Source: Stictocephala bisonia (Eukaryota > Arthropoda > Insecta > Hemiptera > Membracidae). From it: a DNA stretch of 64,000 nt. The stretch is from assembly GCA_035578905.1 (NCBI GenBank), contig JAQJVL010000794.1, forward strand, positions 209,001 through 273,000. Direction: 5' to 3'. Positions 22,439-30,134 of this stretch are shown piece by piece. Each line of letters opens with the position of its first letter. Position 1 is the first letter of the stretch. Under the pieces are notes generated by a model. That model was not told the origin of the DNA. It saw only the letters and a list, made by a program, of their open reading frames with translations, and did no database searches. The position numbers and the translations under genes were made by a program.

Positions 22439-23670
22439 TTATTGATTCTCATCAGGTTTAATTAACTCATACAAATCTTCCATTATTGAATTTATTTCAT
22501 TTACATGACCGGTGTTTCCCGCTTCTTGTGATGCAAGTAGTATTCTCAGCCTGTCTACAAGCTCGTTTGGATCGTCAAAATATATTACATTAGGTTGTGA
22601 ATCTGATAGAACCAATCCGCTGCCACTAGGCACGCTTGATGACGTTGCTGTTGCTACCTGATCTGCATGAGTCTCCATCGTCGGATGTTTATGTTGTGCA
22701 ACAATTTGTGAAATGATATTTCTATATTTATTACCTCTGTTGGCGCAGATTTTACTTAAAGCAGAATAGTTCTGTCGGTGTACATTTGTGTTTAAAATAA
22801 TGGATGCATAATTATTCAAATCATTTTCATCATATGCGTACTCGTTTGGATTATTCATAAATATTAATTCATATAAACCGCGTGTTCCGGGATATAACTT
22901 CCCATCGATTATGAAATCATTTTCAGATATTTCCAACTATTTGTCACCTATTTTCCATAAATCACCATCCACATGTACACCATAGTTATGGTCTACTTCT
23001 TTTTTCCCCGCAATTAATTTCATAAAATATTCTTTAGCTAAATTTCCGATAAATATATTTTGTATATATTTTTTAGCCATTAATTTACCTTCCGGAGTTT
23101 TTAACAGTTCCTCGCCCGAGGCTTGTTGTTCATAAATAACATGTTGACTTATTGGTGTTGATAACGGATTACTATTTATGGTTTCCATCAATTCAGGTGG
23201 CTCTTCGGCGTCCATACTTTTCGAGCGGTTCAACTGCGACTATTTTTGACACAGGCGTTTCGACAGTACCATCATCGTATTCATAATCCACTTTCATAAT
23301 CCGGTTTTGTAGGTAAATTAATTTTTTGTTTTCTTTTAACACCATGTGGCGGGACAGGAACGTATCGTTTTGCGGGTGTCACCTCGTCTTCGTTTCCTTC
23401 ATCGTTTTTTAATAATTTCCTTTTACGTTCATTTTTCACATCCCTTATTTTTTCTTCTTCTCTCGTCTGTTCACTATCTTCCACAAGTTTCCTCAACGGT
23501 TCGGCAGTAGGTTTTAATTGTTTTTCCCAAAGTTCTTCCGTTTCTAACATCTCGTGTTTTAACGCTCTATGTTTTTTCTTTATATTCTTACGTACTTCGG
23601 CAATACTCTTTACTATTTCCTCTTTAGTTTTATTACAAAACCAGGACTCGTCAAACGTTTCAATGTTCAT
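22439..23670 (-). pseudogene. Conserved arthropod Polinton protein, coiled-coil N-term, broken twice
   Basis: Three frames make one gene. 23281-23670 gives a Lys/Glu-rich coiled coil. A one-base shift near 23285 leads into 22937-23233. A TAG (22937-22939) then separates this in frame from 22439-22936, whose apparent start is a TTG rather than a real Met. The C-terminal block (DFIIDGKLYPGTRGLYELIF and NRGNKYRNII) is a domain I recall from many uncharacterised arthropod proteins of Maverick origin, possibly the one named DUF8207. The full length is about 410 residues. The function is unknown, presumably virion-associated. Confidence 0.65.
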
Positions 23671-23779
23671 TCACTAATGACTGTACAACAAATGACTATT
23701 TTAAAATATTAAAATTGAATAAATATATCAAATCCTGATCGATAGCGACCTCTGTTTAAAGCGCTACCTTTGTCTATAA

Positions 23780-24406
23780 CTAAAAATTTATTTTGACCGG
23801 ATTTCTATATCTTAACACACAACTCTTAAAAAAGTTAAAACTCATATCAGTATTTACATGATCATTGTAAATGTGTTGTAAATTTCTTTCGTCTTGTTTA
23901 AAAACCACTAATAAATTTGCATTATCGCGAACTAACTGTTTTGGAACGTAACTGTAAGTCTGACATATATAAAACGTATCCACATCGTTGTGACGACCCA
24001 TTGAAAAATAATCTTTTATATTTCTCTGTTTTCCATATGATACAACATCAAAAATCATTATCGATCTTGGTCTTACCTGATTGGGAGGCGGGATTAGTTC
24101 ATTATCTGAATATGGAAAATACCCAATTTCTGGAACACTCTCTAGTACAGATTCAAGTAATTTGTACTTACACTGGTGCAAAGACTTAGAATAAATATAT
24201 ATATTATCAAAACATAGTCCGTTAGATGAGAACAAAAGATTTAATAATAAATTGGTATTTTCACAGTTTGAAGGACCACATACAATACATCTGATTGTGT
24301 TGGGTAAAAGATCGCTGTGTCGTCTGACTGAAGTCATATTTTTCTGTAAAATAAACTTATCTAAATTTACAATGGACAAATGTGTATTTTGTTTAATAAA
24401 TTTCAT
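23780..24406 (-). pseudogene. Packaging ATPase (FtsK/HerA type) with destroyed Walker motifs
   Basis: The natural start is the ATG at 24406 (MKFIKQN); the frame upstream to 24463 lies inside the integrase gene. The frame is open for 208 codons. The Walker A position reads GPSNCENTN where GxxxxGK[ST] is required: the Gly and the catalytic Lys are both replaced. Walker B reads IMIFDVVSYG, with Val in place of the second acidic residue. ICQTYSYVPKQLVRDNANLL is the conserved sensor/arginine region. The protein would pump DNA into capsids. As it stands it should not hydrolyse ATP, despite the intact frame. Confidence 0.8.
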
Positions 24407-24429
24407 TATAGTAAATCCTTTTTTGATAT

Positions 24430-25329
24430 TTACGTATTTTTTGATGAATCCATGCCCAACCACTTAACTAAATATCTATCACCTTTTTTCCTAACAATTT
24501 TCTCTATTAAATAAACTTCGTCGTATTTTGTTTTACTCAATTCTTCTTGATAGTATCCTCCTTTCAGAATCTCTTTGTTGTCGTCTTGTAAAATATAAGT
24601 TACTGGTTTTGTTGGCTGAACTCTCCACACTGTGTAGATCTCGTTGCTCCACCTGGGTAAATAGCCTTTGGTGAACTGATGTTTTACACGAATAATTCTT
24701 ACGCGATCGCCTACATCAAATCTTTGTTTAACAACTTCTGTTCTATTTCTATGATTAATTATTTTTATTAAAATATATTTTTCATTTAATTCGTTAACCT
24801 CTGAAGGCTTTACACCTATAGTATGATGTACAGTATTATTGTAGCTGTGAACGAGTTTCAGTAGTAAAGCTAACCACCTATAGCTACCTTGTGCACTAAA
24901 ATGAGTCCACATTTTGTTTTTTAAAGTTCGATTAAACCTTTCCACAATAGAAGCTTTTTTCTCAGAAAATGTAGAATAATGATTTACATTATACCTTTTA
25001 AATAAACTTTTAACAGTATTATTAAACCATTCACCTCCGTCATCGGTTTGAAAATGACGCATTGGAAATTTCTTAAGAACAGGTTCCAATGCTGATGCTA
25101 CTTCATTAGCGGTTTTTGTTTTTAAAGGAACCGCTACTGCAAATTTGGTGAAACAATTAATTACAGTCATAATATATTTGTAGCCTTTATTTACACTAGA
25201 ATAAGGAATCATTTCAACAAGATCAGCTTGATACAGATCGTGCAATCCTTTAAGTTCTACATTACTTCTGGGAAAATTGACACGAGCTTGTTTGTGCAGC
25301 TCTTTTGCTAAACCTGTTCTTGTATCCAT
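24430..25329 (-). CDS. Polinton integrase (rve/DDE) with C-terminal chromodomain
   Basis: The integrase core shows all three catalytic acids: Asp in QADLVEM, Asp in QTDDGGEW and Glu in IVERFNRT, with retroviral-type spacing. An SH3-like basic region follows (RVKHQFTKGYLPRW). At the end is a chromodomain, EVYLIEKIVRKKGDRYLVKW, cut after LGMDSSKNT by a TAA, so its last helix is missing. The N-terminal zinc-binding domain is also short or absent. It would cut and join the element ends, making 6-bp duplications. It is the best preserved core enzyme of the element. Its 3' end nearly abuts the ATPase start. Confidence 0.9.
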   Translation of the reverse strand: MDTRTGLAKELHKQARVNFPRSNVELKGLHDLYQADLVEMIPYSSVNKGYKYIMTVINCFTKFAVAVPLKTKTANEVASALEPVLKKFPMRHFQTDDGGEWFNNTVKSLFKRYNVNHYSTFSEKKASIVERFNRTLKNKMWTHFSAQGSYRWLALLLKLVHSYNNTVHHTIGVKPSEVNELNEKYILIKIINHRNRTEVVKQRFDVGDRVRIIRVKHQFTKGYLPRWSNEIYTVWRVQPTKPVTYILQDDNKEILKGGYYQEELSKTKYDEVYLIEKIVRKKGDRYLVKWLGMDSSKNT

Positions 25330-25456
25330 AAAGACTACATATAAAATGGTACAATTTAAAAAAACACATACATAAATATATATAAAAATTTATTCAACAA
25401 GTAATTATTTACATGCAGTGAGTTAATGATACACGTATACAAAGAATGTTGTTTTT

Positions 25457-25954
25457 TTAATTAGAAAGTTTGCAGTCAGGAGACGCCTTCCTGTGTTCCA
25501 CACTTGGCTGATCTTCCGGTGACCATTGTTCAAGAACAATGCCGCAGCACACGCAAGCCATTGCATCATCATTTCCTGTGTAGTAGAAGCCAGATTGCAC
25601 CATATCGTTTACTTTTGGATATGTTTTAGGCCAGAATAAAAAAGAGTCTTTCATCATTTCCTCTATTTCTGATACATATTTCTTATATTTTACATAGCTA
25701 TTTACATTTTCTTCTACATGTTTAGACATTTCACAATCTGGTTTTTGTAATTTATGAATAAAATTCAATTGTCGTAAAGTTAATTTTGACTCACCAGATT
25801 GCCATCCACAACCACAACATACAATATTATTAAATAATTTTGTACAGTAAAATCCAGATTTTATTAAGTCTTTTTTAGTACAATTAAATATATCAAAACA
25901 ATCAGATTCACTTAGTGAAGTAGAAGAAGAAGAAGATACTGTAGATGATGACAT
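25457..25954 (-). CDS. BIR-domain (IAP-like) protein, two BIR repeats, no RING
   Basis: The protein has a Ser-rich N-terminus, then a degenerate first BIR (SGFYCTKLFNNIVCCGCGW, with a distal LQKPDC) and a better second BIR at about residues 110-165. The second has GFYYTGNDDAMACVCC, a W, and EHRKASPDC. The CxxC...H...C zinc ligands of the second repeat are present. BIR proteins bind caspases or IAP antagonists. Baculoviruses and other insect viruses carry them to block apoptosis. No RING or other E3 domain follows, so it would act by binding, not by ubiquitin ligation. The frame is intact. Function in this element is inferred. Confidence 0.8.
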   Translation of the reverse strand: MSSSTVSSSSSTSLSESDCFDIFNCTKKDLIKSGFYCTKLFNNIVCCGCGWQSGESKLTLRQLNFIHKLQKPDCEMSKHVEENVNSYVKYKKYVSEIEEMMKDSFLFWPKTYPKVNDMVQSGFYYTGNDDAMACVCCGIVLEQWSPEDQPSVEHRKASPDCKLSN

Positions 25955-26010
25955 TCTTTCCCCAATTTTTCTAAAACAATAAGAATAATAATAGTAACTA
26001 TTGCGCTTTA

Positions 26011-26801
26011 CTATGGTAATTTTTTTAATTTATGCATACAAAAATAACAATTTTTTCTTTTCGGATTAGGACCATAAAAATCATCTTCACCAGGCTTAGG
26101 AAAATAATGTTCTTGACATCTTAAGTTCAATAAAATATCTTTATCCTGTTTTAGGTTCTGTGGCAGTCTATTGTAAATACAATCGATATCACTAACATAA
26201 TTTATTATGAAATATTTCGGTAGACATGCTAATGATTCACATGACAAATTGTTATATCCATATAAATAACACTCGTTTATAGCCTTATTTATTAGTTCAA
26301 CCGTATCTGAGATTTCCTTATAACTTTTAAACCATTCTAATAACATATAACCATTCGTATAGGCACAATTATATGATTTATGATTAAAATGACAAGGTTT
26401 CATCAAATTACATTTATACTGTTTTTTTTAATATATTTAAATTTGGACATCCTAAATCTTCTAAATTAACAACATTCGCTTGAAACTGAAATTAATTTAA
26501 TAATATATTTTTGTTTTTCTCTGCCTTTAACATACAAAGTTCCATTTAAATTAATATTTTTAAATACATCTTTTAATTCTTTATAATGTTTAATTCCAGA
26601 GTTCCAGAAAAGGCCGTGATATTGTTTTTCAAGCCACACCACTTGTTTTTGTAAGTGAACAGGCAATTTATTGAATTCACATGGTGGCTGAAATAAATGA
26701 AGTTCATACACCTGTCCGTCAGCAGACAACAGAGCAAGCTCCTTTACAATATAGTCGTTGTCATTATTTTTAAATCTTTGAAAGTCTAATATGAACTCCA
26801 T
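26011..26801 (-). pseudogene. Conserved Polinton/arthropod protein, possible exonuclease-like fold, broken
   Basis: Two frames (26466-26801 and 26011-26406) plus a bridging stretch in a third frame (about 26415-26470, reading NLEDLGCPNLNIL) form one protein of about 255 residues. Distinctive blocks are VKELALLS, a PP-containing FQPP, WLEKQYHGLFWNSG, then CHFNHKSYNCAYTNGY and a CYFC pair near the end. I recall this layout from unnamed arthropod proteins. The DFQ...KEL start hints at a DEDD-type exonuclease, but that is a guess. Two frameshifts make it non-functional. Confidence 0.5.
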
Positions 26802-27047
26802 CTAAAAAAAGAAAAAGAAGAAAAAATTAACATTTTGGTATTAAAAAAATAAAATAATCATATTAATTTCTTTTAAATAACTTTATTACATTGCTTTATA
26901 AAACACTAATCGATATATCTCTAACTACTACTCACCTTGGACGATTCAAGACGAATGATAAACTGGATAGACAATCATATATTTATAATGTTTTCCAAAT
27001 ATTTCAGCATTGCACAATTACGGTTACTCTTTTTCACCAACTTCTGG

Positions 27048-27224
27048 CTACTTATCTTCATCTGATTCCTCTGCACCCTTTACGACTATTTTAATTTTAT
27101 CATATTCTGACACATCATAGTTTTTACAATTCGATGAACAGTGATTACACCAAGCGCAACATGCTTTGACAAGTCTTTCATCTTTATAAAAACAAACCAA
27201 CACCGCTGATTCGATCACTACCAT
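27048..27224 (-). CDS. Small Cys-rich protein (58 aa)
   Basis: The protein starts MVVIESAVLVCFYKDERL and carries a tight cluster, CCAWCNHCSSNC, then an acidic tail (GAEESDEDK). The Cys spacing could bind one zinc. It lies between the broken exonuclease-like gene and the PPP1R15-like gene and is too short for most ORF callers. A hydrophobic start and CAWC could also suit a redox peptide. No family is recognised. Confidence 0.45.
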   Translation of the reverse strand: MVVIESAVLVCFYKDERLVKACCAWCNHCSSNCKNYDVSEYDKIKIVVKGAEESDEDK

Positions 27225-27301
27225 TGTTAGTTGTTAAATAAGTAACTAAACACAACTGTTTCGGTATTTATTACAATATATGATGATGTAACTAGTTTAA
27301 T

Positions 27302-27523
27302 TTATTCATCTTCAATTTTTATTTTCTTTAGTTTTTCTATTAATAATGATAAAATAATTTCTTCAAAATTAGATATACGTCTCTTAAAATGTGCTGCATT
27401 ACTTGTCCAATTGGATGATCTATCTTTATCAGTCGACATTTTATAATATTCTGTCACTAAAGGAATTGAAAATTGAACTTTTTTCCCCTTCTTCTTCTTA
27501 TTATTATTATTATTACAGTCCAT
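27302..27523 (-). CDS. PPP1R15/GADD34-like PP1 regulatory protein (73 aa)
   Basis: The sequence shows a Lys-rich lead, then a PP1-docking RVxF-type motif KKVQFS (residues 14-19). About 20 residues later comes W-x3-A followed by FKRRI and an acidic/hydrophobic helix (SNFEEIILSLLIEKL). In PPP1R15 proteins the KVxF motif recruits protein phosphatase 1, and the W...A...FxRRI segment contacts PP1 and actin or eIF2-alpha, directing eIF2-alpha dephosphorylation. Large DNA viruses use mini-versions of about this length to keep translation going during stress. The spacing between W and RRI is three residues shorter than in the cellular form. Function is inferred. Confidence 0.55.
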   Translation of the reverse strand: MDCNNNNNKKKKGKKVQFSIPLVTEYYKMSTDKDRSSNWTSNAAHFKRRISNFEEIILSLLIEKLKKIKIEDE

Positions 27524-27611
27524 AATATGACGAGTGGGTAAACTTTGGTTGTCAAATAAACACTGATATCAATATTGTATCATAAGTAATAAAATTAATT
27601 CAAAATTGAGT

Positions 27612-28115
27612 CTAAAATAATTTAAATACACTTTCTTGCATTATAAGTTCAAAAATATCAATTCGTAACATGACTTCTTTGAATCTATGATAATTAATAT
27701 ATGCTTCCTTCCATGATTTTGTTGAATCATACCGCTTCACTTTTTCCTTTTTACAATATAAATACCAAAAATAATCATCTTCAATGAAACTTATTTTTTG
27801 AAACGGGAAATTCACTAAAATATTATATTGTAATTCTAATGGTAATGTTCGTATATGATTTTCTAATGACATACTAAAATTATTGACCATTATATTTGAA
27901 TATTGGTACTTGAATCGTTTCCAAAATTCTTCATCAATTGCATCATAGCCTTTCTTGAATTCTGTCCAATCATCATAATTAAACTGAACAAAACTATCAG
28001 GTTTATTATCACTATTCTTTTTTACAGTAAAAATATTTGTATTTGTTTGCCAATTACTGAGTATTACTTTTAAATTATTAGTTAATATCAAAGTCTTACT
28101 ATAAGCATACTCCAT
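27612..28115 (-). CDS. PC4-like plus F-box/Elongin-A-like protein (167 aa)
   Basis: Two parts are visible. Residues ~10-75 have strands ending in FNYDDWTEFKKGYDAIDEEF, reminiscent of the DNA-binding PC4/Sub1 fold (inference). Residues ~85-140 are F-box-like: HIRTLPLELQYNILVNFPF, then FWYLYC and SWKEAY. The LP-L-IL-W-C pattern is shared by SKP1-binding F-boxes and by the Elongin-A domain. Each part has a separate paralog just upstream (28338-28571 and 28716-29021). An F-box protein would recruit targets to a host ubiquitin ligase; an Elongin-like one would act on transcription elongation. The frame is intact. Confidence 0.5.
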   Translation of the reverse strand: MEYAYSKTLILTNNLKVILSNWQTNTNIFTVKKNSDNKPDSFVQFNYDDWTEFKKGYDAIDEEFWKRFKYQYSNIMVNNFSMSLENHIRTLPLELQYNILVNFPFQKISFIEDDYFWYLYCKKEKVKRYDSTKSWKEAYINYHRFKEVMLRIDIFELIMQESVFKLF

Positions 28116-28337
28116 ACCTGCTGATTATACGTGACAACACCTTAACGGTTACAGTCAATTAAAGAACTGATCCGTTATACACAATCCAACTACTATTTAT
28201 AGTTTTCCATCTCATTAATATTAATGAACATGACTCATTTTACATTTCTTACGTTTTATTAGTGTATAGTCTCTGATTCATTTTAATAAATTGATACCAA
28301 ATTTTTTAAACAATTCAAATCTACATTATTCACTTCT

Positions 28338-28571
28338 TCACAACGACTTATCATAATATATATATTGATTGTTAACTAATTTTCGAATTCTTTTGTTAAA
28401 TTTACTATCAATAGTAGAAAAATAATTTCTAAACTTCTTCCATTGATCAACATCTAGTGTAACAATATCTCTTCCTTCACTTTCAATCATTATATAAGTT
28501 GTCATTCCTGTTTCTCGTATCAATATTCTTAAATTATCTGGATCTAATATATAAACTTTTTCACTGTCCAT
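28338..28571 (-). CDS. Paralog of the N-terminal (PC4-like) domain (77 aa)
   Basis: The order of elements matches the N-terminus of the 27612-28115 protein: DNLRILIRE, a variable loop, then TLDVDQWKKFRNYFSTIDSKF, with conserved W, F and ID positions. PC4-type single-strand DNA-binding domains end in a similar L-x-x-QW-x-x-L helix, so a nucleic-acid role is possible but unproven. It lies between two F-box-like genes. The frame ends at a proper stop and no second domain follows. Confidence 0.4.
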   Translation of the reverse strand: MDSEKVYILDPDNLRILIRETGMTTYIMIESEGRDIVTLDVDQWKKFRNYFSTIDSKFNKRIRKLVNNQYIYYDKSL

Positions 28572-28679
28572 TTTCTCAAAATAAAACTATAACCAAACAC
28601 CTTTTAGAATCGATGACTAAAAACAAACTGACGACATTGATAACTAATCACTATTATATAATCAAATTTTATTCTCACC

Positions 28680-28752
28680 AAATAGCGTATTGGTTAAAAC
28701 TAACCGCTTCACAATCTAGAAATTTGAGTTCGATTCGTTTCTGGCATAATTT
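28680..28752 (+). other. tRNA-like sequence, copy 1 (degenerate)
   Basis: AGCGTATTGGTTAAAAC resembles a D-arm/box A, GCTTCACAATC an anticodon loop with CAC, and GAGTTCGATTC a box B/T-arm. The acceptor stem does not pair. It overlaps the 3' end of the F-box-like gene on the other strand. The same arrangement occurs at 29194-29268, so the element carries two related tRNA-like units in the same orientation. Confidence 0.4.
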
Positions 28753-29021
28753 AAAAATGAATACCAAAATCCTCTATATGCAAAATAATAATCGTTGTAT
28801 TCATCCTTCCATCTTTTTTTAGAATCAATCCTCTTCACATTATTCTTTTTACAATATAAATACCAAAAATGGTCATCTTCAATGAAACGTACTTTGACAA
28901 ACGGTAAATTTACTAGAATATTATATTTTAATTCTAATGGTAATGTTCTTATATGATCTTCTAAGTACATACTCCGGTTTTTATTTTCTGACAACCGAGA
29001 TCTTCTCTTTTTCATCACCAT
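28716..29021 (-). CDS. F-box/Elongin-A-like protein (101 aa)
   Basis: A basic N-terminus (MVMKKRRSRLSENKNRS) leads into HIRTLPLELKYNILVNLPF, then FWYLYCKKNNVKR and RWKDEY. This is closely similar to the C-terminal half of the 27612-28115 protein, so it is a tandem paralog without the first domain. The basic leader could be a nuclear localisation signal. The C-terminal ~20 residues run into the tRNA-like sequence and may not be native. Confidence 0.5.
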   Translation of the reverse strand: MVMKKRRSRLSENKNRSMYLEDHIRTLPLELKYNILVNLPFVKVRFIEDDHFWYLYCKKNNVKRIDSKKRWKDEYNDYYFAYRGFWYSFLNYARNESNSNF

Positions 29022-29193
29022 TTATACACAAACATTGTTGCACAACAACAAACTACTCATGCACACTGTGTCAACCTTGGATAACACCTTACTGCGCAAT
29101 ACTCATACCATACCGATGACGCACTATTTAGCTTTATTGAACGTGAGCACAGCAGTATAGAAATATTTACAAATTATATTATATTATTGAAGC

Positions 29194-29268
29194 AATTAAT
29201 GGTGTAGTGGTTAACACGACTGCTTCACAATCTGAAATTTCAAGTTCGATTCCCACTAAATGCAGAAA
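29194..29268 (+). other. tRNA-like sequence, copy 2 (degenerate)
   Basis: GGTGTAGTGGTTAACACG (box A/D-arm), GCTTCACAATC (CAC in anticodon position, as in tRNA-Val) and AAGTTCGATTCCC (box B/T-arm) are in correct order and spacing. The anticodon stem is only partly paired. It is better preserved than copy 1. It could provide pol III promoter activity or be a relic of a captured tRNA. Confidence 0.45.
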
Positions 29269-29493
29269 CATTTTTTACCCCACTATATTTTTTAAATATT
29301 AGTATCAGGAGCATAGAATCAACATGGAAAACAGGTAACCCAAACAATGTTTCATTTGTTTATATAACTCAAGTATTAAAAAATAAATCTACTGGCGTGG
29401 TCGTTACAACAATAAAGGTCATGGTATCAGGGCAACAGAATATACGAGGAGAACATATAACCCAGACAAGGCCTCACTTGGAAAAAGCAACGT

Positions 29494-29921
29494 GCGAACG
29501 CTTTGACTACTAATGAGAACGCTACACACTCACACTCGACTTGGACACAGGTCGGGTCGACGCGTGAACGGAATAACAACTAGGCGGACCTTAAGGGCGG
29601 GGGTCAAAGTTCAGAGGTTAAAGGTCGGAGGTCAGAGGTCGGGGGCCGAGTGTCGGGGGTCAAAGGTCAAAGGTCAATGACTTTAGGTCGTGACCAATGA
29701 CCTTTAGACGAAGTCAATGACCTTAGACTGGAGTCAAAGACCTTTGGGTGATGTCAATGTCGTCGGACCGGACCGACCTTGTCTGGTATGCAGACTAATG
29801 TTGATGTATTGCCATATATGGTGGGTGGATGTGTGCGGTATGCATCCTAGTGAGGTTTTGGCACGTGCCTTGAATGTTAATGAGATAACGGTACTTCTTA
29901 AACCGACTTTTCCTCACTACT
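29494..29921. repeat. Polinton right terminal inverted repeat
   Basis: This is the inverted counterpart of 15890-16324, including the GACCTTT-type word array. It ends CCTCACTACT at 29921, followed by the target duplication TTCAGT. The two arms differ at only a few positions, so the copy is fairly young or the arms were homogenised. Confidence 0.95.
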
Positions 29922-29927
29922 TTCAGT
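29922..29927. repeat. Target site duplication, right copy (TTCAGT)
   Basis: Identical to 15884-15889 on the other side of the Polinton. Confidence 0.9.
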
Positions 29928-30134
29928 CTCCAATATTAAATAAATAAATAAATAAAAACGCCTTTATTTCTAAGCGTTTCTTAGATACATCTGCTTTTCA
30001 GAACAACTTTGGTCAATTAAAATGTAGAGCTTACGTTAAATAAATAAATACAAAATATTAAATAATAACTTAACACTAAATAACAATATAAGAACAATAA
30101 CCACATTGCTTGTCAGTTTCTACAACCTACAGAC

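Larger units (their letters stand above)
15890..29921. mobile_element. Polinton/Maverick (adintovirus-like) element, 14,032 bp
   Basis: The element has matching ends (AGTAGTGAGG at the left and its complement at the right), ~430-bp terminal inverted repeats and a 6-bp target duplication. It encodes the hallmark set: integrase, packaging ATPase, adenain-like protease, major and minor capsid proteins, and the tail of a protein-primed polymerase B. It is shorter than the usual 15-20 kb because the polymerase is almost wholly deleted. Genes from 16672 to 18402 are on the plus strand and 18697 to 29021 on the minus strand, meeting tail to tail at about 18.6 kb. Multiple stops and catalytic losses make it non-autonomous or dead. 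Confidence 0.95.

Noticed and set aside
22439..22936. Separate gene starting at 22936
   Set aside because: The start codon is TTG directly after an in-frame TAG; the frame continues from 23233, so it is the second half of one broken gene.
27334..27450. PPP1R15-like gene as a host exon
   Set aside because: It has its own Met and stop, lies inside the TIR-bounded element among viral-type genes, and shows no splice sites; host capture remains possible as the ultimate origin.
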